A DNA stretch of 64,000 nucleotides from Flavobacterium sinopsychrotolerans (GTDB lineage Bacteria; Bacteroidota; Bacteroidia; Flavobacteriales; Flavobacteriaceae). The DNA lies in assembly GCF_900110375.1 (NCBI RefSeq), contig NZ_FODN01000005.1, positions 1 through 64,000 of the forward strand, in the 5' to 3' direction. Under the pieces are notes generated by a model that did no database searches, had not been told where the DNA came from, and saw only the letters and a program-made list of their open reading frames with translations. Of this stretch, positions 26,406 through 35,769 are shown one piece after another. Both the position numbers and the translations under genes were made by a program. The number at the start of each line of letters is the position of its first letter. Position 1 is the first letter of the stretch.

Positions 26406-27575
26406 CTAAAAACTCCATCGGCCTCTAATGTAAATCTCCGTTATTAAATTCTGGTACGTATTATTATGTTCCGCAAAAAAGGACTGTGCTGTGAAATCCA
26501 AATCAAAATTGGTCGCCACATTCCAAGCATAAACAGGAACTAAAATCATCGTATTTTTTTCGGGGGAATAAATAATCGAAAAGTTGAACGATTTAATTGG
26601 AGAAATAGTTTTCATAACTGTTGCATAAAAATTATAGCGAAAGGGAAACAGCAATTTTGCTGATAAATTTGAGTTATGAAAACTTTCGCTGGCTGCAAAA
26701 ATATTCGTAGGATTGCTATTGTATAAACCGGCAATCGAGACATACCAATCGTTCCCAAACGTTTGATCCGCCATTATGGAAAAACTAACCGTTTTGGATG
26801 TCTCCAAAGTGTTTCGTTTTGGAATAAAATAACTCAATTCCCCTTTAAAACCAGCTTGTTTAATGTTCCCCGCCCAACCTCCGCCAACAACATAATCAGA
26901 TTGGTAGATACCTCCCAAGAACTGAAAATCATAGTTCCATTTATTGAATTTATATAAAAAAGCAGCAGTATGTTCGTCCATATATTTCCCCGGTTTGTAG
27001 GCAAATTCTAAAACGGAACTGTTGTTCAAATTGCGCTGAATCCGTATCGCATCATTGCCCGGTCGTTCTTCATAATCAAAATCCAGAAAATTATAAGCAT
27101 TGAAAATATCATTGGGATTCCAGATGTTGTTAATTCCCCAGTTAATGCGTTGCCTTCCTATTTTAATATCCCATTTTTCATCTGCATATTGAACTAGCAT
27201 GCGATCAATGACAGAATGCGCCACGAATGATTTTTCGTCTATCCATAAATGAGAAAGGTTTAATAAACCATTGTATTCGTTAATGGTTTTTCCAAAGTTT
27301 GGAATCAGTTTGACTTGCTCGCCATAAAAAATACGATTCCTGATTTCTAGTCTTCCGCTAATTTTAGGTGAAATAATGAACTTAAAATTCAAACGGTTGT
27401 GAATCAGATTCATGGATGCATTCGAATCAATTTTTTGAATAAAATAAGTGCTTTGCATATCTTTGATATAACCGTTCAGTTCTATCCAACGTGTTTTTGT
27501 ACTATCCTTTTGCGCAATAACTGTAGTGCAAATGAAGTATAAAATCGAGGTCAATATGAAGCTATAAAGTTTCAC
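26406..27575 (-). CDS. outer-membrane beta-barrel protein of an envelope export module
   Basis: 389 residues. Signal peptide (SFILTSILYFICTTVIAQ), then a series of amphipathic strands ending in an aromatic C terminus (IYIRGRWSF) typical of outer-membrane barrels. The block KIGRQRINWGINNIWNPNDI followed by DYEERPGNDAIRIQ resembles the DUF1302 barrels that accompany LolA-like and RND/MMPL proteins in Proteobacteria. Its start overlaps the ABC ATPase gene by 4 bases, so it belongs to that operon and probably receives or exports its cargo. No specific substrate can be named. Confidence 0.75.
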   Translation of the reverse strand: MKLYSFILTSILYFICTTVIAQKDSTKTRWIELNGYIKDMQSTYFIQKIDSNASMNLIHNRLNFKFIISPKISGRLEIRNRIFYGEQVKLIPNFGKTINEYNGLLNLSHLWIDEKSFVAHSVIDRMLVQYADEKWDIKIGRQRINWGINNIWNPNDIFNAYNFLDFDYEERPGNDAIRIQRNLNNSSVLEFAYKPGKYMDEHTAAFLYKFNKWNYDFQFLGGIYQSDYVVGGGWAGNIKQAGFKGELSYFIPKRNTLETSKTVSFSIMADQTFGNDWYVSIAGLYNSNPTNIFAASESFHNSNLSAKLLFPFRYNFYATVMKTISPIKSFNFSIIYSPEKNTMILVPVYAWNVATNFDLDFTAQSFFAEHNNTYQNLITEIYIRGRWSF

Positions 27576-28303
27576 AAAAGTTTATTTATTTCTATTTTTT
27601 CATGAACAATGGTAGTTGGAGCTGTATCAGACACCATTTTTCCGTCTTCGAGTGTGATGACTCTTCGCGCTCTGTTGATGACTCTCTGGTCGTGTGTCGA
27701 AAAAACAAAAGTCATATTTTCTTCCTCATTGAGTTTGAGCATCATGTCCAATAAATTTTCTGCTGATACAGAATCGAGATTTGCCGTAGGTTCATCTGCT
27801 AAAATAAATTGTGGTTTTGGTGCCAATGCTCTCGCCACGGCCACACGTTGCTGTTGTCCTCCGGATAATTCTCTTGGACGTTTATTGATTTTGTCTTCTA
27901 AACCAATTTGTTTCAGTAATTCCAAAACCCGTTGCTCAGTTTCTTGCTTGGGACGCTTTTGCAAAAGCATAATAAACTCGATATTTTCTTTGGCGGTAAG
28001 CACCGGAATCAAATTATAGGATTGAAATACAAAACCAATATTGTTCAATCTAAAGTCAATCAGTTTGTTGCCTCTGAGTTCCGTGATATTGGTTCCGTTA
28101 ATCTCGACAAAACCTTCTGAAGGAATGTCTAAACCGCCAATCATGTTAAGTAAAGTGGTTTTTCCCGAACCCGAAGGACCTTTGATGGCTGTGAATTCTC
28201 CCCGTGAAATATGAAGATGGACTTTGTTTAGGGCATACACCGGAATAGTATTTTCATCGTATATTTTCGATAAATTATGCGCATCTATAACTGTTTCTTT
28301 CAT
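27572..28303 (-). CDS. ABC transporter ATPase (LolD/MacB type)
   Basis: 243 residues with Walker A GPSGSGKTTLLNM, signature LSGGQQQRVAVARA, Walker B ILADEPTANLD and the switch His in FSTHD. This clade powers FtsX-type permeases that pull lipids or lipoproteins from the inner membrane rather than moving solutes through a channel. The two permease genes lie immediately upstream (4 bases to the nearer one), and the outer-membrane barrel overlaps downstream. Confidence 0.96.
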   Translation of the reverse strand: MKETVIDAHNLSKIYDENTIPVYALNKVHLHISRGEFTAIKGPSGSGKTTLLNMIGGLDIPSEGFVEINGTNITELRGNKLIDFRLNNIGFVFQSYNLIPVLTAKENIEFIMLLQKRPKQETEQRVLELLKQIGLEDKINKRPRELSGGQQQRVAVARALAPKPQFILADEPTANLDSVSAENLLDMMLKLNEEENMTFVFSTHDQRVINRARRVITLEDGKMVSDTAPTTIVHEKIEINKLL

Positions 28304-28307
28304 GGTC

Positions 28308-29519
28308 TTATTTTTTTAAAGATTCTGCCGGATTCAATTTCAAAACTCTTCTTGCCGGAAATAAAGCCGAAAATAAGGCCGTAATAAAAACCAACAACAT
28401 GATAATCCCGAACTGCCTTGCCGTCAAGCTGGGATAGATTATGGAACTGTAACCAAAACTGGAATAGGCTTCAGAGAAATTACTAAAGTCAATTCCTGTT
28501 CGTTGCGTTATACCAATAGAAACAAAGGCTAGTAAAATCCCAACTGGACAACCTGCAATTATCAGAAACAGCGTTTCCAAGAGAATCATCATGAATATTT
28601 TAAATTTATTCATCCCTAAAGCCAGTAACATCCCTATTTCTCGTGTTCGCTCTAATACGGACATCATCATTGTGTTGACAATTCCAAACGCCAGCGCCAG
28701 AAGAATAATTCCCATGAAAATAAATACCATTTGGTCTCCCACGGAAATTGTCAGCCCAAGTTCCGGTGAAATTTCCATCCAGTTTTTTATTTCTGTTTTT
28801 GGAAATTTGTGTTTCAGTTTTTTTTGAATTTCTTCCAATTCTGTATTGGATTTCAGTAAAATGGCAATTTCATTAATGGCATTTGGAATCCCCGCGAGCG
28901 AATCTATATCCGTTATTTTTACAAAAACATTACTTTCGTCGTAAGGCCCATTTACGGTTTTGTAAATAGCGGTAATCCGGAAAGCTCCTGATGCCAGATT
29001 GCCTTCGGTATCCTGAAAAGTCAGGATGGTTTTCTTGTTGAGGTTCAGTTTTAATTTTTTGCAGAGCTTTTCACTCAAGATGATTTCGTTTGTTTTTTGG
29101 GGATTGAAATAGTTTCCCTTGATGATTTTTTCGTTCAGATTAGTGAGTATTTGCTCAGCTTCAGGCTTAATTCCGTTTATCGTTATGCCACTGCTTCCGG
29201 AGGCCGAAGCAATCATTCCTTTTAGGATTATACGACCTGCTATCGCTTTTATTTTGCTGTCTTTTCTAATAGTTTCCACTATTTTTCTGCCTTCGGATAA
29301 ATGATATTTTATGTCATATTCTTTTCTGAATTCGGGATGGTGTACTTGAATATGAGAAAGTTCGTCTGTAATTGCAGAATTGATTCGTTGTTCAATCATG
29401 CCGTTGTAAAAAGCCATCATAAAAATTCCAGCCCATAAACCAATGCTTACCGCCGCGATAATGATGAGACTTCGTTTCCTGCTTCTCCAAATATTTCTGC
29501 TGGCGATTTTTGTCAACAT
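28308..29519 (-). CDS. FtsX/LolE-type ABC permease
   Basis: 403 residues. One N-terminal span (RSLIIIAAVSIGLWAGIFMM), a periplasmic MacB_PCD-like domain (about 45-260), then three C-terminal spans with the FtsX-family loop LERTREIGMLLALGMNKFKI. It pairs with a second permease (29644-30858) to make the heterodimer served by the ATPase 4 bases downstream. The LolCDE-like layout suggests lipoprotein or lipid transfer; the partner periplasmic protein (30855-31601) has a LolA-like fold. Confidence 0.93.
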   Translation of the reverse strand: MLTKIASRNIWRSRKRSLIIIAAVSIGLWAGIFMMAFYNGMIEQRINSAITDELSHIQVHHPEFRKEYDIKYHLSEGRKIVETIRKDSKIKAIAGRIILKGMIASASGSSGITINGIKPEAEQILTNLNEKIIKGNYFNPQKTNEIILSEKLCKKLKLNLNKKTILTFQDTEGNLASGAFRITAIYKTVNGPYDESNVFVKITDIDSLAGIPNAINEIAILLKSNTELEEIQKKLKHKFPKTEIKNWMEISPELGLTISVGDQMVFIFMGIILLALAFGIVNTMMMSVLERTREIGMLLALGMNKFKIFMMILLETLFLIIAGCPVGILLAFVSIGITQRTGIDFSNFSEAYSSFGYSSIIYPSLTARQFGIIMLLVFITALFSALFPARRVLKLNPAESLKK

Positions 29520-29643
29520 GATTTTTTCTTTAATATGAATTGTATCATTGTTTTTTTGAATTGAATCCCACTTTTCGGATATTAAAAAATCAGTGTGAAT
29601 TAATGGTATTCTTGGCTCACTTTTTTTCGAAATAGAAAGTACA

Positions 29644-30858
29644 TCACTTTTTCATTGCATTCACAGGATCCAAACCGTGAATATGCCAAAGCGGATATAC
29701 GCCAATCAGTACTGCCATTGCCAAGACAATGAGCGATTGGGTTATAAAAATATTCTGGTCAACGTTAGTGGGAAAGAGTGCTTCAAAACCAAATTGTTCA
29801 TACGCTTTTGCTAATTCTCCCCCAAAACGGATTGGCTTTTCCTTTAAATAAAGTACTAATGGCAGACTCAACAAGATGCCTAACAGGACTCCAAAAAAAG
29901 TAATCAGTACTGTTTCACCAAATAGTATCAGTTGCAATTTGGATTTTTTCATGCCGATAGCGATCAGCATTCCAAACTCATATTTGCGCTCAGCCGTCAT
30001 CATTAAAACCGTTCCAAAAAGTCCGAAGCCAATGATGAGGTATAAAATTCCTGAAAAAATGTAAAACGAAAAACCATCGGCTTTGATATGGTTCGCAACA
30101 TCAGGTATCAGTTCCTGCCAAGGCATTACTTCATATTGTTGTCCAATAATGGCTTTTATGTTTTGAGCGATAGCATCCGTATTTTCAGGGTCATCAATCC
30201 CCAATGAAACAGAAGTAAGTCTGTTTTCAGCACTCAAAAAAGACTGGGTTGCAGTCAAAGGCAAATACACAAAAGCTGCATTCATTTCTGGAGAGGCCAA
30301 ATGGATAATTCCTTTTATTTTATATTTTCCGGCAGCCATAACGCCATGAAAACCCTGACCAAAAAGCACAATCGTATCACTAAAACTAACCTCCAGCCGT
30401 TTAGCCAAACCTTCCGCAATAAGAACTGTTGCCTCATTGTTTTCGAAATAACTTCCTTTGATTAGTTTGCTTTTTAATTGAGTGAGTTTGTTTTCTCTTA
30501 CGGCATCAGTTCCCACGAGCAGGCATCCTTTGGTTGTATTTCCTTTGGAAGCCAAAACAAAAGTTTCTAATCGGGGAACGATTGCTGTTATTTGATGGTT
30601 TTGTTGCAGTTGATCATTTAATTCTTTTTTTAGCTCAAAGCTATTGTCCAGAATTTGTTCGTCCCAATAGCCTTTTTGGTGAATTTGAACATAACCGGAA
30701 TAGTATCCTACCACATTTTTAATCAAATTATTGAAAACCCCATCCTGAAATGATTTCATCAAAACGGCAAATAAAACGGCAAACGCTATGGAAGCCATCG
30801 TAATTAGCGTGCGTCGGCTGTTTCTCCAAAGGTTTCTCCAAATTAATTTCAGAATCAT
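29644..30858 (-). CDS. FtsX/LolC-type ABC permease
   Basis: 404 residues with the same topology as its neighbour: N-terminal span (RTLITMASIAFAVLFAVLMK), large periplasmic domain, three C-terminal spans, and the loop AERKYEFGMLIAIGMKKSKL. Its start overlaps the LolA-like gene by 4 bases. A 124-base gap separates it from the second permease, the only loose joint in the operon; no promoter consensus or terminator is evident there. Confidence 0.93.
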   Translation of the reverse strand: MILKLIWRNLWRNSRRTLITMASIAFAVLFAVLMKSFQDGVFNNLIKNVVGYYSGYVQIHQKGYWDEQILDNSFELKKELNDQLQQNHQITAIVPRLETFVLASKGNTTKGCLLVGTDAVRENKLTQLKSKLIKGSYFENNEATVLIAEGLAKRLEVSFSDTIVLFGQGFHGVMAAGKYKIKGIIHLASPEMNAAFVYLPLTATQSFLSAENRLTSVSLGIDDPENTDAIAQNIKAIIGQQYEVMPWQELIPDVANHIKADGFSFYIFSGILYLIIGFGLFGTVLMMTAERKYEFGMLIAIGMKKSKLQLILFGETVLITFFGVLLGILLSLPLVLYLKEKPIRFGGELAKAYEQFGFEALFPTNVDQNIFITQSLIVLAMAVLIGVYPLWHIHGLDPVNAMKK

Positions 30859-31601
30859 TTTACTTTGGTTATGTTTTGGGTATTGAAGAATGAATCATCC
30901 AGTGGCGTATCAAAAACAAGTGAATTATAAAGTAATACTGTTTTATTGCCTTTTTTGTTAGCAGGAACCATTTCCATTCTTGCGGGTAATAAGCGACCTC
31001 CCAACATTTTGATATCGGTGCAATGCATCGTGTTAATGAGTACTCCATCTTCGTCATAGTACTCAACATGCAGCATCATGAAATCTTTTTTGTCAATCGC
31101 CATAATGACTTTTCCCCAAACTACTGCCGCTTTGGGTTTGGGCAGCAGTTGGATTTTATAACAAGTTCTTGCGTCAATAGTTACTTCTGCTAGAAACGAA
31201 TGGTTGTAATCTTCCAGAATAGAAGCTTCCTTGACCAAATCATCATTAGTAAAATCCGTCCCCATCCAACTCTGGCTCATCATCGAAGGCGGCATTTTGA
31301 TGTTTCTTTCTATGGAAGGAATCCAGTTCCAAACTTCTTTTTTTCGCTTTAAGTAGACTACGCCTTTTTCTTTGGCTGGAGCCAAAACCAAAATCAAGGT
31401 CAAATCATTGCCTTTTGTCCATCCTTTCACACTCATTTCCCGAGTCCATCCTGGCCGAATTGTTTGAATCGTGATGGTAGCCGCAGAGGTTTTTCCTTTT
31501 GCTTTTTCGTCCGCTTTTTTCACAACGTCTTTTGCCTCTTGCGCAAAAGCAAAAGGGATAATCAATAAATGAAAAAAAAATAGGAAGAATATCTTTTTCA
31601 T
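30855..31601 (-). CDS. LolA-like outer-membrane lipoprotein-sorting protein
   Basis: 248 residues. Signal peptide (FFLFFFHLLIIPFAFAQ) and a mature part with the signature QSWMGTDFTNDDLVKE typical of the LolA_like family (PF17131), which has the open beta-barrel half of LolA/LolB and is seen beside ABC or RND/MMPL permeases. It heads a five-gene operon. Expected role: take a hydrophobic cargo from the FtsX permeases and carry it across the periplasm to the barrel or outer membrane. Cargo unknown. Confidence 0.88.
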   Translation of the reverse strand: MKKIFFLFFFHLLIIPFAFAQEAKDVVKKADEKAKGKTSAATITIQTIRPGWTREMSVKGWTKGNDLTLILVLAPAKEKGVVYLKRKKEVWNWIPSIERNIKMPPSMMSQSWMGTDFTNDDLVKEASILEDYNHSFLAEVTIDARTCYKIQLLPKPKAAVVWGKVIMAIDKKDFMMLHVEYYDEDGVLINTMHCTDIKMLGGRLLPARMEMVPANKKGNKTVLLYNSLVFDTPLDDSFFNTQNITKVK

Positions 31602-31838
31602 ACCTTCGATTTTAATAATTAGGTTGATTTAGCCCAATCGTGAAAATATGCAGGTTTCGATAAATAAAGATAAAAGGGGCGGTAATGGATATTAGGACAA
31701 TTCACTTTTCGAAACAACGTCCTTTTTGAAATACAATAACTCAAAACAAACTCACCATAACGGAATAAATCATAACTACCTCAAAGATAATGAAATATCA
31801 GTCCAAAAATGTGGATAAAAAACATATTTTGATTAAAA

Positions 31839-32396
31839 CTATCCGTTTTTTATAGCATAAAGCTGTTTCGCTCTTTCTAAATTTATGGGCTGGTTCAAAG
31901 GAATTTCTAAAAAATATTCCAGTTGCCATTTTTGGGTTTTTTGTGCCTGTTTGCTCACTGTCAAATCCCAAGGTGGATACACACGTATTGCTCGTTTTCC
32001 TTCTTTTACGATGGTACTGATAATTCCTTGTTGGCAAAGTACTGATTTTGGAAAAATAAATTGACCAAATTGATTACCACTTTTAGTATTTATAATAAAA
32101 AAATCAATCTCGTCTGAAACAGCATAAGGTTCGATTGGCCCTTTTCCTATTCTCTTCCAAAAAGTGACAAACTGCCCAATCTTTGTAGGAGTAATTTTGG
32201 CAACACGAAAGAGTGTTTTAATTTTATCAAGATCAAATTTACAAGCGCCATATTCGGCACTTTCTTTTTCTATTTCGAGATTTTGAAATTCAAAACCACA
32301 TTTGTCAAATACAAGCTCTTTAGTCTCAATTAGGTTTTCGGGAATCATTTGAATTGTTGTAAATAAGGATTTATCAGGTTGATTACATACATGCAT
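31839..32396 (-). CDS. MepB-family protein
   Basis: 185 residues matching the MepB family (named for the third gene of the staphylococcal mepRAB operon): NLEIEKESAEYGACKFDLDK, ITPTKIGQFVTFWKRIGKGP and FIFPKSVLCQQGIIS are the recognisable blocks. The biochemical function of MepB is not known; no multidrug pump or MarR regulator is next to it here, so the staphylococcal context is not kept. It is a single gene with no obvious promoter. Confidence 0.82.
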   Translation of the reverse strand: MHVCNQPDKSLFTTIQMIPENLIETKELVFDKCGFEFQNLEIEKESAEYGACKFDLDKIKTLFRVAKITPTKIGQFVTFWKRIGKGPIEPYAVSDEIDFFIINTKSGNQFGQFIFPKSVLCQQGIISTIVKEGKRAIRVYPPWDLTVSKQAQKTQKWQLEYFLEIPLNQPINLERAKQLYAIKNG

Positions 32397-32782
32397 TTTT
32401 AACCTTAATTTCCAGTAAATATATACGATTAAACTGATATAAAAATTATTTCAAAAAAATACACATTGATTGTTTTATGAAAAGTTCAGATTTATTTTGA
32501 ATAAGCAAGATCATATCACCAAAACATCAATTATAATTTATTGGTTTTAGATAATAAAAATAGGTACAATAAGAACTCCAATGACTATTTATTTAAAGAT
32601 TTAAGTAGCTTTCCTCTATAATTTACTGTAAATTAGCATATGCTTTAATAAAAGTAACGTACTGAATCAGTGCTATTAATTGCAGCTAACAAGGTGTTTT
32701 TAAAAGAAAAAAGAAATAATCCTTCGCGGCATGCTTTTTGAACATTTAATAATATAAGTATTAATAAAATAAATATATAATA
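32397..32782. other. AT-rich intergenic region, no gene seen
   Basis: 386 bases between divergent genes, very AT-rich. I find no open frame of coding character, no TAnnTTTG promoter with a good -33 partner and no strong hairpin. It must hold the start signals for the 32783 gene. Confidence 0.5.
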
Positions 32783-33160
32783 ATGTCAGACAAAAGTAAA
32801 AAACAATTTGGAGTTTGGATGGATTCACATCATGCAACTATCGTAGGTAGAGAAAATGTAGATTCAGGTGATTTCGTAGTATTAGGGCACGAAAAAGAAG
32901 AAGGTCAAGGTGGAAATTCAAGTGAAAATGCAGCAAATAATGCTGAAAGAGATTCACTTCACAAGTTATTCAAAAACATCACTGCTCACATGCAAAATGT
33001 TGATGAATTGCACGTAACCGGACCTGGTGTTGCTCAAGAGCAATTTATTAAATATTTGAAAGAGACTCCACAATATAAAAATGTAGAGACTAAAGATAGT
33101 ACTTCTAATAAAATGAGTGATGAAAGTTTAATTGAATATGTGGCTTCACAATTCAACTAA
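32783..33160 (+). CDS. small acidic protein resembling bacterial eRF1-domain-like proteins, 125 aa
   Basis: Begins KKQFGVWMDSHHATIVG and contains LHKLFKNITAHMQNVDELHV followed by TGPGVAQEQFIKYLKE. The combination of a GVWxDxxxAxIV strand and a later LHVTGPGxAKxxFxxxL block resembles small bacterial proteins related to domain 3 of archaeal/eukaryotic release factor 1, sometimes annotated as translational machinery proteins. I am not certain of this. There is no signal peptide. It is a single-gene unit with a strong terminator; such proteins are often stress-related, which I cannot confirm here. Confidence 0.6.
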   Translation: MSDKSKKQFGVWMDSHHATIVGRENVDSGDFVVLGHEKEEGQGGNSSENAANNAERDSLHKLFKNITAHMQNVDELHVTGPGVAQEQFIKYLKETPQYKNVETKDSTSNKMSDESLIEYVASQFN

Positions 33161-33182
33161 TCTTTTCTGAAATAAAATGTTG

Positions 33183-33212
33183 ATAGGCTGTCCGGAAGGG
33201 CAGCCTATTTTG
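33183..33212 (+). terminator. terminator of the 32783 gene
   Basis: ATAGGCTG (33183-33190) pairs with CAGCCTAT (33201-33208), extended by TCC/GGG, then TTTTG. It sits 23 bases past the stop. Confidence 0.85.
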
Positions 33213-33274
33213 TTTGGTACAATATAATTTTGAAATTTAAATAAAAAATGCATGGGACTTCCGTCCTCAATTTT

Positions 33275-33706
33275 TTATTTTGCCCTCCACGAATGCCAGG
33301 CTCCAGTTGACCATAATGCTACTAGAATGAGGACTGGTTGAAATGGAAGTCTGAGCCATCTGGCAAGTTCTGTATTGAGTCCGAAAGCGTTTCTATGTTC
33401 GACCAGCTGCGCAATATTTCCCGGAAAGACAAGGACAAAAAAAGCAGCTACAATCCATCCAACCTGGATGCGATACTTAAACAACAGAATTAGGGATAAA
33501 CCCAAAGCAATTTCGACTACACCAGACAGCAGAACCACTAAATCGGCGTTTACTGGAATCCAGGGTGGTACTTGTGCTAAAAATTCTGTTCGACTCCAAG
33601 TAAGATGACTAATTCCAGCAGTGGTAAGGAATAATCCTAATATATACCGACTTATGTTTTGAACTACACTTGTTTTTTCGAGATTTTGGGTATTCGTAGT
33701 GTTCAT
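33275..33706 (-). CDS. DoxX-like membrane protein, 143 aa
   Basis: Four membrane spans; ISRYILGLFLTTAGISHLTW at the start and VEIALGLSLILLFKYR followed by VFPGNIAQLVEHRNAFGL match DoxX-type small membrane proteins common in Bacteroidota. The biochemical role is not settled for the family. It is single and converges on the 32783 gene's terminator. Confidence 0.8.
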   Translation of the reverse strand: MNTTNTQNLEKTSVVQNISRYILGLFLTTAGISHLTWSRTEFLAQVPPWIPVNADLVVLLSGVVEIALGLSLILLFKYRIQVGWIVAAFFVLVFPGNIAQLVEHRNAFGLNTELARWLRLPFQPVLILVALWSTGAWHSWRAK

Positions 33707-33913
33707 TTGTATTTAATTTTTTTTTATAAAAATAAAGGTAGAAAAGATGCTCTAATTATTTGATAGAGAAAAATTTTAGTAACATTAGTAAAAGAAAATT
33801 TAGAAGTAAATATAGTTGTATTAAAGGATATGAAAAACGTTTTACTCAAGAAAACTACCTTTTAAAGCTAAATTAACTTTCGTGATTTTTTAAAATCTTA
33901 TATTCGTAAAAAA

Positions 33914-34768
33914 ATGAATATGCGTTTATCTTTCTTCATAATCGTCTTACTGAATGCTTTTCTTTTGGTCAACTGCGGTTCAAAAAAAAATACTGATATT
34001 TCGTACCTCAATTCTACCGAAAAAAATACGGCAAAACCGCCACAATTGAATGTTTTTGTTCCCCGAAAATCAAGTGTGACGCCGGCTCCCGTTATAATTT
34101 TTGTTCACGGAGGCAATTGGAACAGCGGTCGGAAAGGGACGTATGATTTGTTGGGCAGAAATTTTGCAAGCAAAGGAGTGATTACAGTTATCCCGGATTA
34201 TACATTGAGTCCTAAGGCTTCTTACGATGATATGACACGGCAAATTGTGTCCGTAATTCAATGGACAAAAAAGAATATCAGCCAGTACAATGGTAATCCC
34301 AATTCGATTTTTATCACGGGTCATTCGGCAGGCGGTCATCTTGGTGCTTTGGCAGTCATGAATCCGAAATATGGAATTGATTCTGGGACTATTGCCGGAA
34401 TAATCCTGAATGATGCGGCAGGATTGGATATGAAAAATTATTTAGAAGGAAATCTGCCAACTGAAAAAGATGATTATTTGGCAACTTGGACATCAAATCC
34501 GGAGCAATGGAAAGATGCTTCGCCCATTTATTTTTTAAATAAAAACACACCACCTTTTTTAATTTATGTTGGAGACAAAACATATAATTCCATTAAAATT
34601 GCCAATAGCCGTTTTGTAACTGCTTTGCAACCTTTCCAACCCGATGTGACACCAATACGGTTGAATAAAAAGCACGTCCCAATGGTGCTTCAGTATTTTT
34701 CGCCTTGGAGCAATCGCTTTTATGAGATTATTGCTTTTATGGAATTGAACAATAAGAAAAAACCTTAA
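33914..34768 (+). CDS. exported alpha/beta-hydrolase (esterase/lipase-like)
   Basis: 284 residues. Lipoprotein-type signal (FFIIVLLNAFLLVNCGSKK). The hydrolase core shows the oxyanion block IIFVHGGNWNSG, the nucleophile elbow ITGHSAGGHLGAL with catalytic Ser, and a C-terminal LNKKHVPM with the likely His. HGGNW/GHSAGG places it with the HSL/carboxylesterase-like (DLH-fold) esterases. As a lipoprotein it acts in the periplasm or at the outer membrane. A start two codons later (33920) is also possible. Confidence 0.85.
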   Translation: MNMRLSFFIIVLLNAFLLVNCGSKKNTDISYLNSTEKNTAKPPQLNVFVPRKSSVTPAPVIIFVHGGNWNSGRKGTYDLLGRNFASKGVITVIPDYTLSPKASYDDMTRQIVSVIQWTKKNISQYNGNPNSIFITGHSAGGHLGALAVMNPKYGIDSGTIAGIILNDAAGLDMKNYLEGNLPTEKDDYLATWTSNPEQWKDASPIYFLNKNTPPFLIYVGDKTYNSIKIANSRFVTALQPFQPDVTPIRLNKKHVPMVLQYFSPWSNRFYEIIAFMELNNKKKP

Positions 34769-34803
34769 CCATACTGATAGGATCAGCATGATTAAGGTTT
34801 TGA
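34759..34803. terminator. bidirectional terminator between convergent genes
   Basis: AAAACCTTAA (34759-34768) pairs with TTAAGGTTTT (34792-34801), with an inner CTGAT/ATCAG stem. The stop codon of the esterase gene lies within the left arm. Confidence 0.75.
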
Positions 34804-34834
34804 TATTTAAATCCGAAGAATAAGAAGAATTGGT

Positions 34835-35254
34835 TTATGCTTTTCTTTTCAAAACAGCATCCATTGAATATTTACCACTTCCCAATAAAAACAGCGCGCA
34901 ATAGGATAGTAAATACAATAATGCAGATTCCATTGTTCCTAAATCATCATTGATATGGACAATAAATACCGCCACCGCCATGGTTACAATAAGCGGAATC
35001 AAAGCCAGTCGGGTCCATAATCCAAGTACTAGTAATGCGGAGCATAAAACTTCGGCAAAAACGGTCAAAGCTAATGATGCCGGAACACCAATGCCTATTG
35101 GATCACCAAATTCCATGTTGCCATCCATTAACTTCATCAGTTTTGGTATACCATGACTCAACATCAATAAACCAAATGTTAATCGTAAAATAAGCGAAGC
35201 CCAATCTGTTGCATTAGCGGACCATGAACTTGAGGAAAATAATTTTCGAATCAT
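34835..35254 (-). CDS. DoxX-family membrane protein, 139 aa
   Basis: Four membrane spans with the DoxX pattern SLILRLTFGLLMLSHGIPKL, then GVPASLALTVFAEVLCSALL and LGLWTRLALIPLIVTMAVAV. Family members have been linked to redox or sulfur handling, but no specific role follows from this sequence. It is the second DoxX-like gene within 2 kb, not obviously co-transcribed with the first. Confidence 0.9.
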   Translation of the reverse strand: MIRKLFSSSSWSANATDWASLILRLTFGLLMLSHGIPKLMKLMDGNMEFGDPIGIGVPASLALTVFAEVLCSALLVLGLWTRLALIPLIVTMAVAVFIVHINDDLGTMESALLYLLSYCALFLLGSGKYSMDAVLKRKA

Positions 35255-35341
35255 ATTTTTTAAGTTTTTAAATCGTGTTCAGACAAACATAAGATTTTTT
35301 CACAAGAATTTGCTATATGAAATACCGTATTTTAGCGAAAG

Positions 35342-35737
35342 TTACATCTGGTTATGGATTTTATTCTTTTGTTTTAAATGGAGTGTTTCAATACCAATTA
35401 CGGTTAGAATTCCAAGAAAGTAGGCAAGCAAATCCATCCAGGCAAATGAATTCCCGAGCACAACTCTTGCAATCTTAGAATGTTTTAGTCCCAGTTTTTC
35501 CACCATATTGAAATACTGTGCGATTTCGATACCGAATGAAAAAATCAATACAAGACTTGCAGCTACCAAAACCGAAACTTTTGCAAAGGATTTCACAAAA
35601 CAATAGAGTAAAATAACCACTAAAAAATCTCCGAAATAAGGTCTTATAAAGTCATCATGAACGTACATGGCAATGGCAACTTCTGTCAGAAAAAGTAAAA
35701 TTGTAAGTATAAAATAGTTGCGGTTGAATTGAAACAT
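35342..35737 (-). CDS. DUF2809-like membrane protein, 131 aa
   Basis: Three or four spans. The block HDDFIRPYFGDFLVVILLYC near the N terminus and FGIEIAQYFNMVEKLGL followed by NSFAWMDLLAYFLGIL match DUF2809 membrane proteins (relatives of VanZ-like short membrane proteins). Function is unknown. It precedes the YdeI-like gene on the same strand. Confidence 0.75.
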   Translation of the reverse strand: MFQFNRNYFILTILLFLTEVAIAMYVHDDFIRPYFGDFLVVILLYCFVKSFAKVSVLVAASLVLIFSFGIEIAQYFNMVEKLGLKHSKIARVVLGNSFAWMDLLAYFLGILTVIGIETLHLKQKNKIHNQM

Positions 35738-35769
35738 TTTGGTGGTGAAATTATTTAGGATTTTACTTT

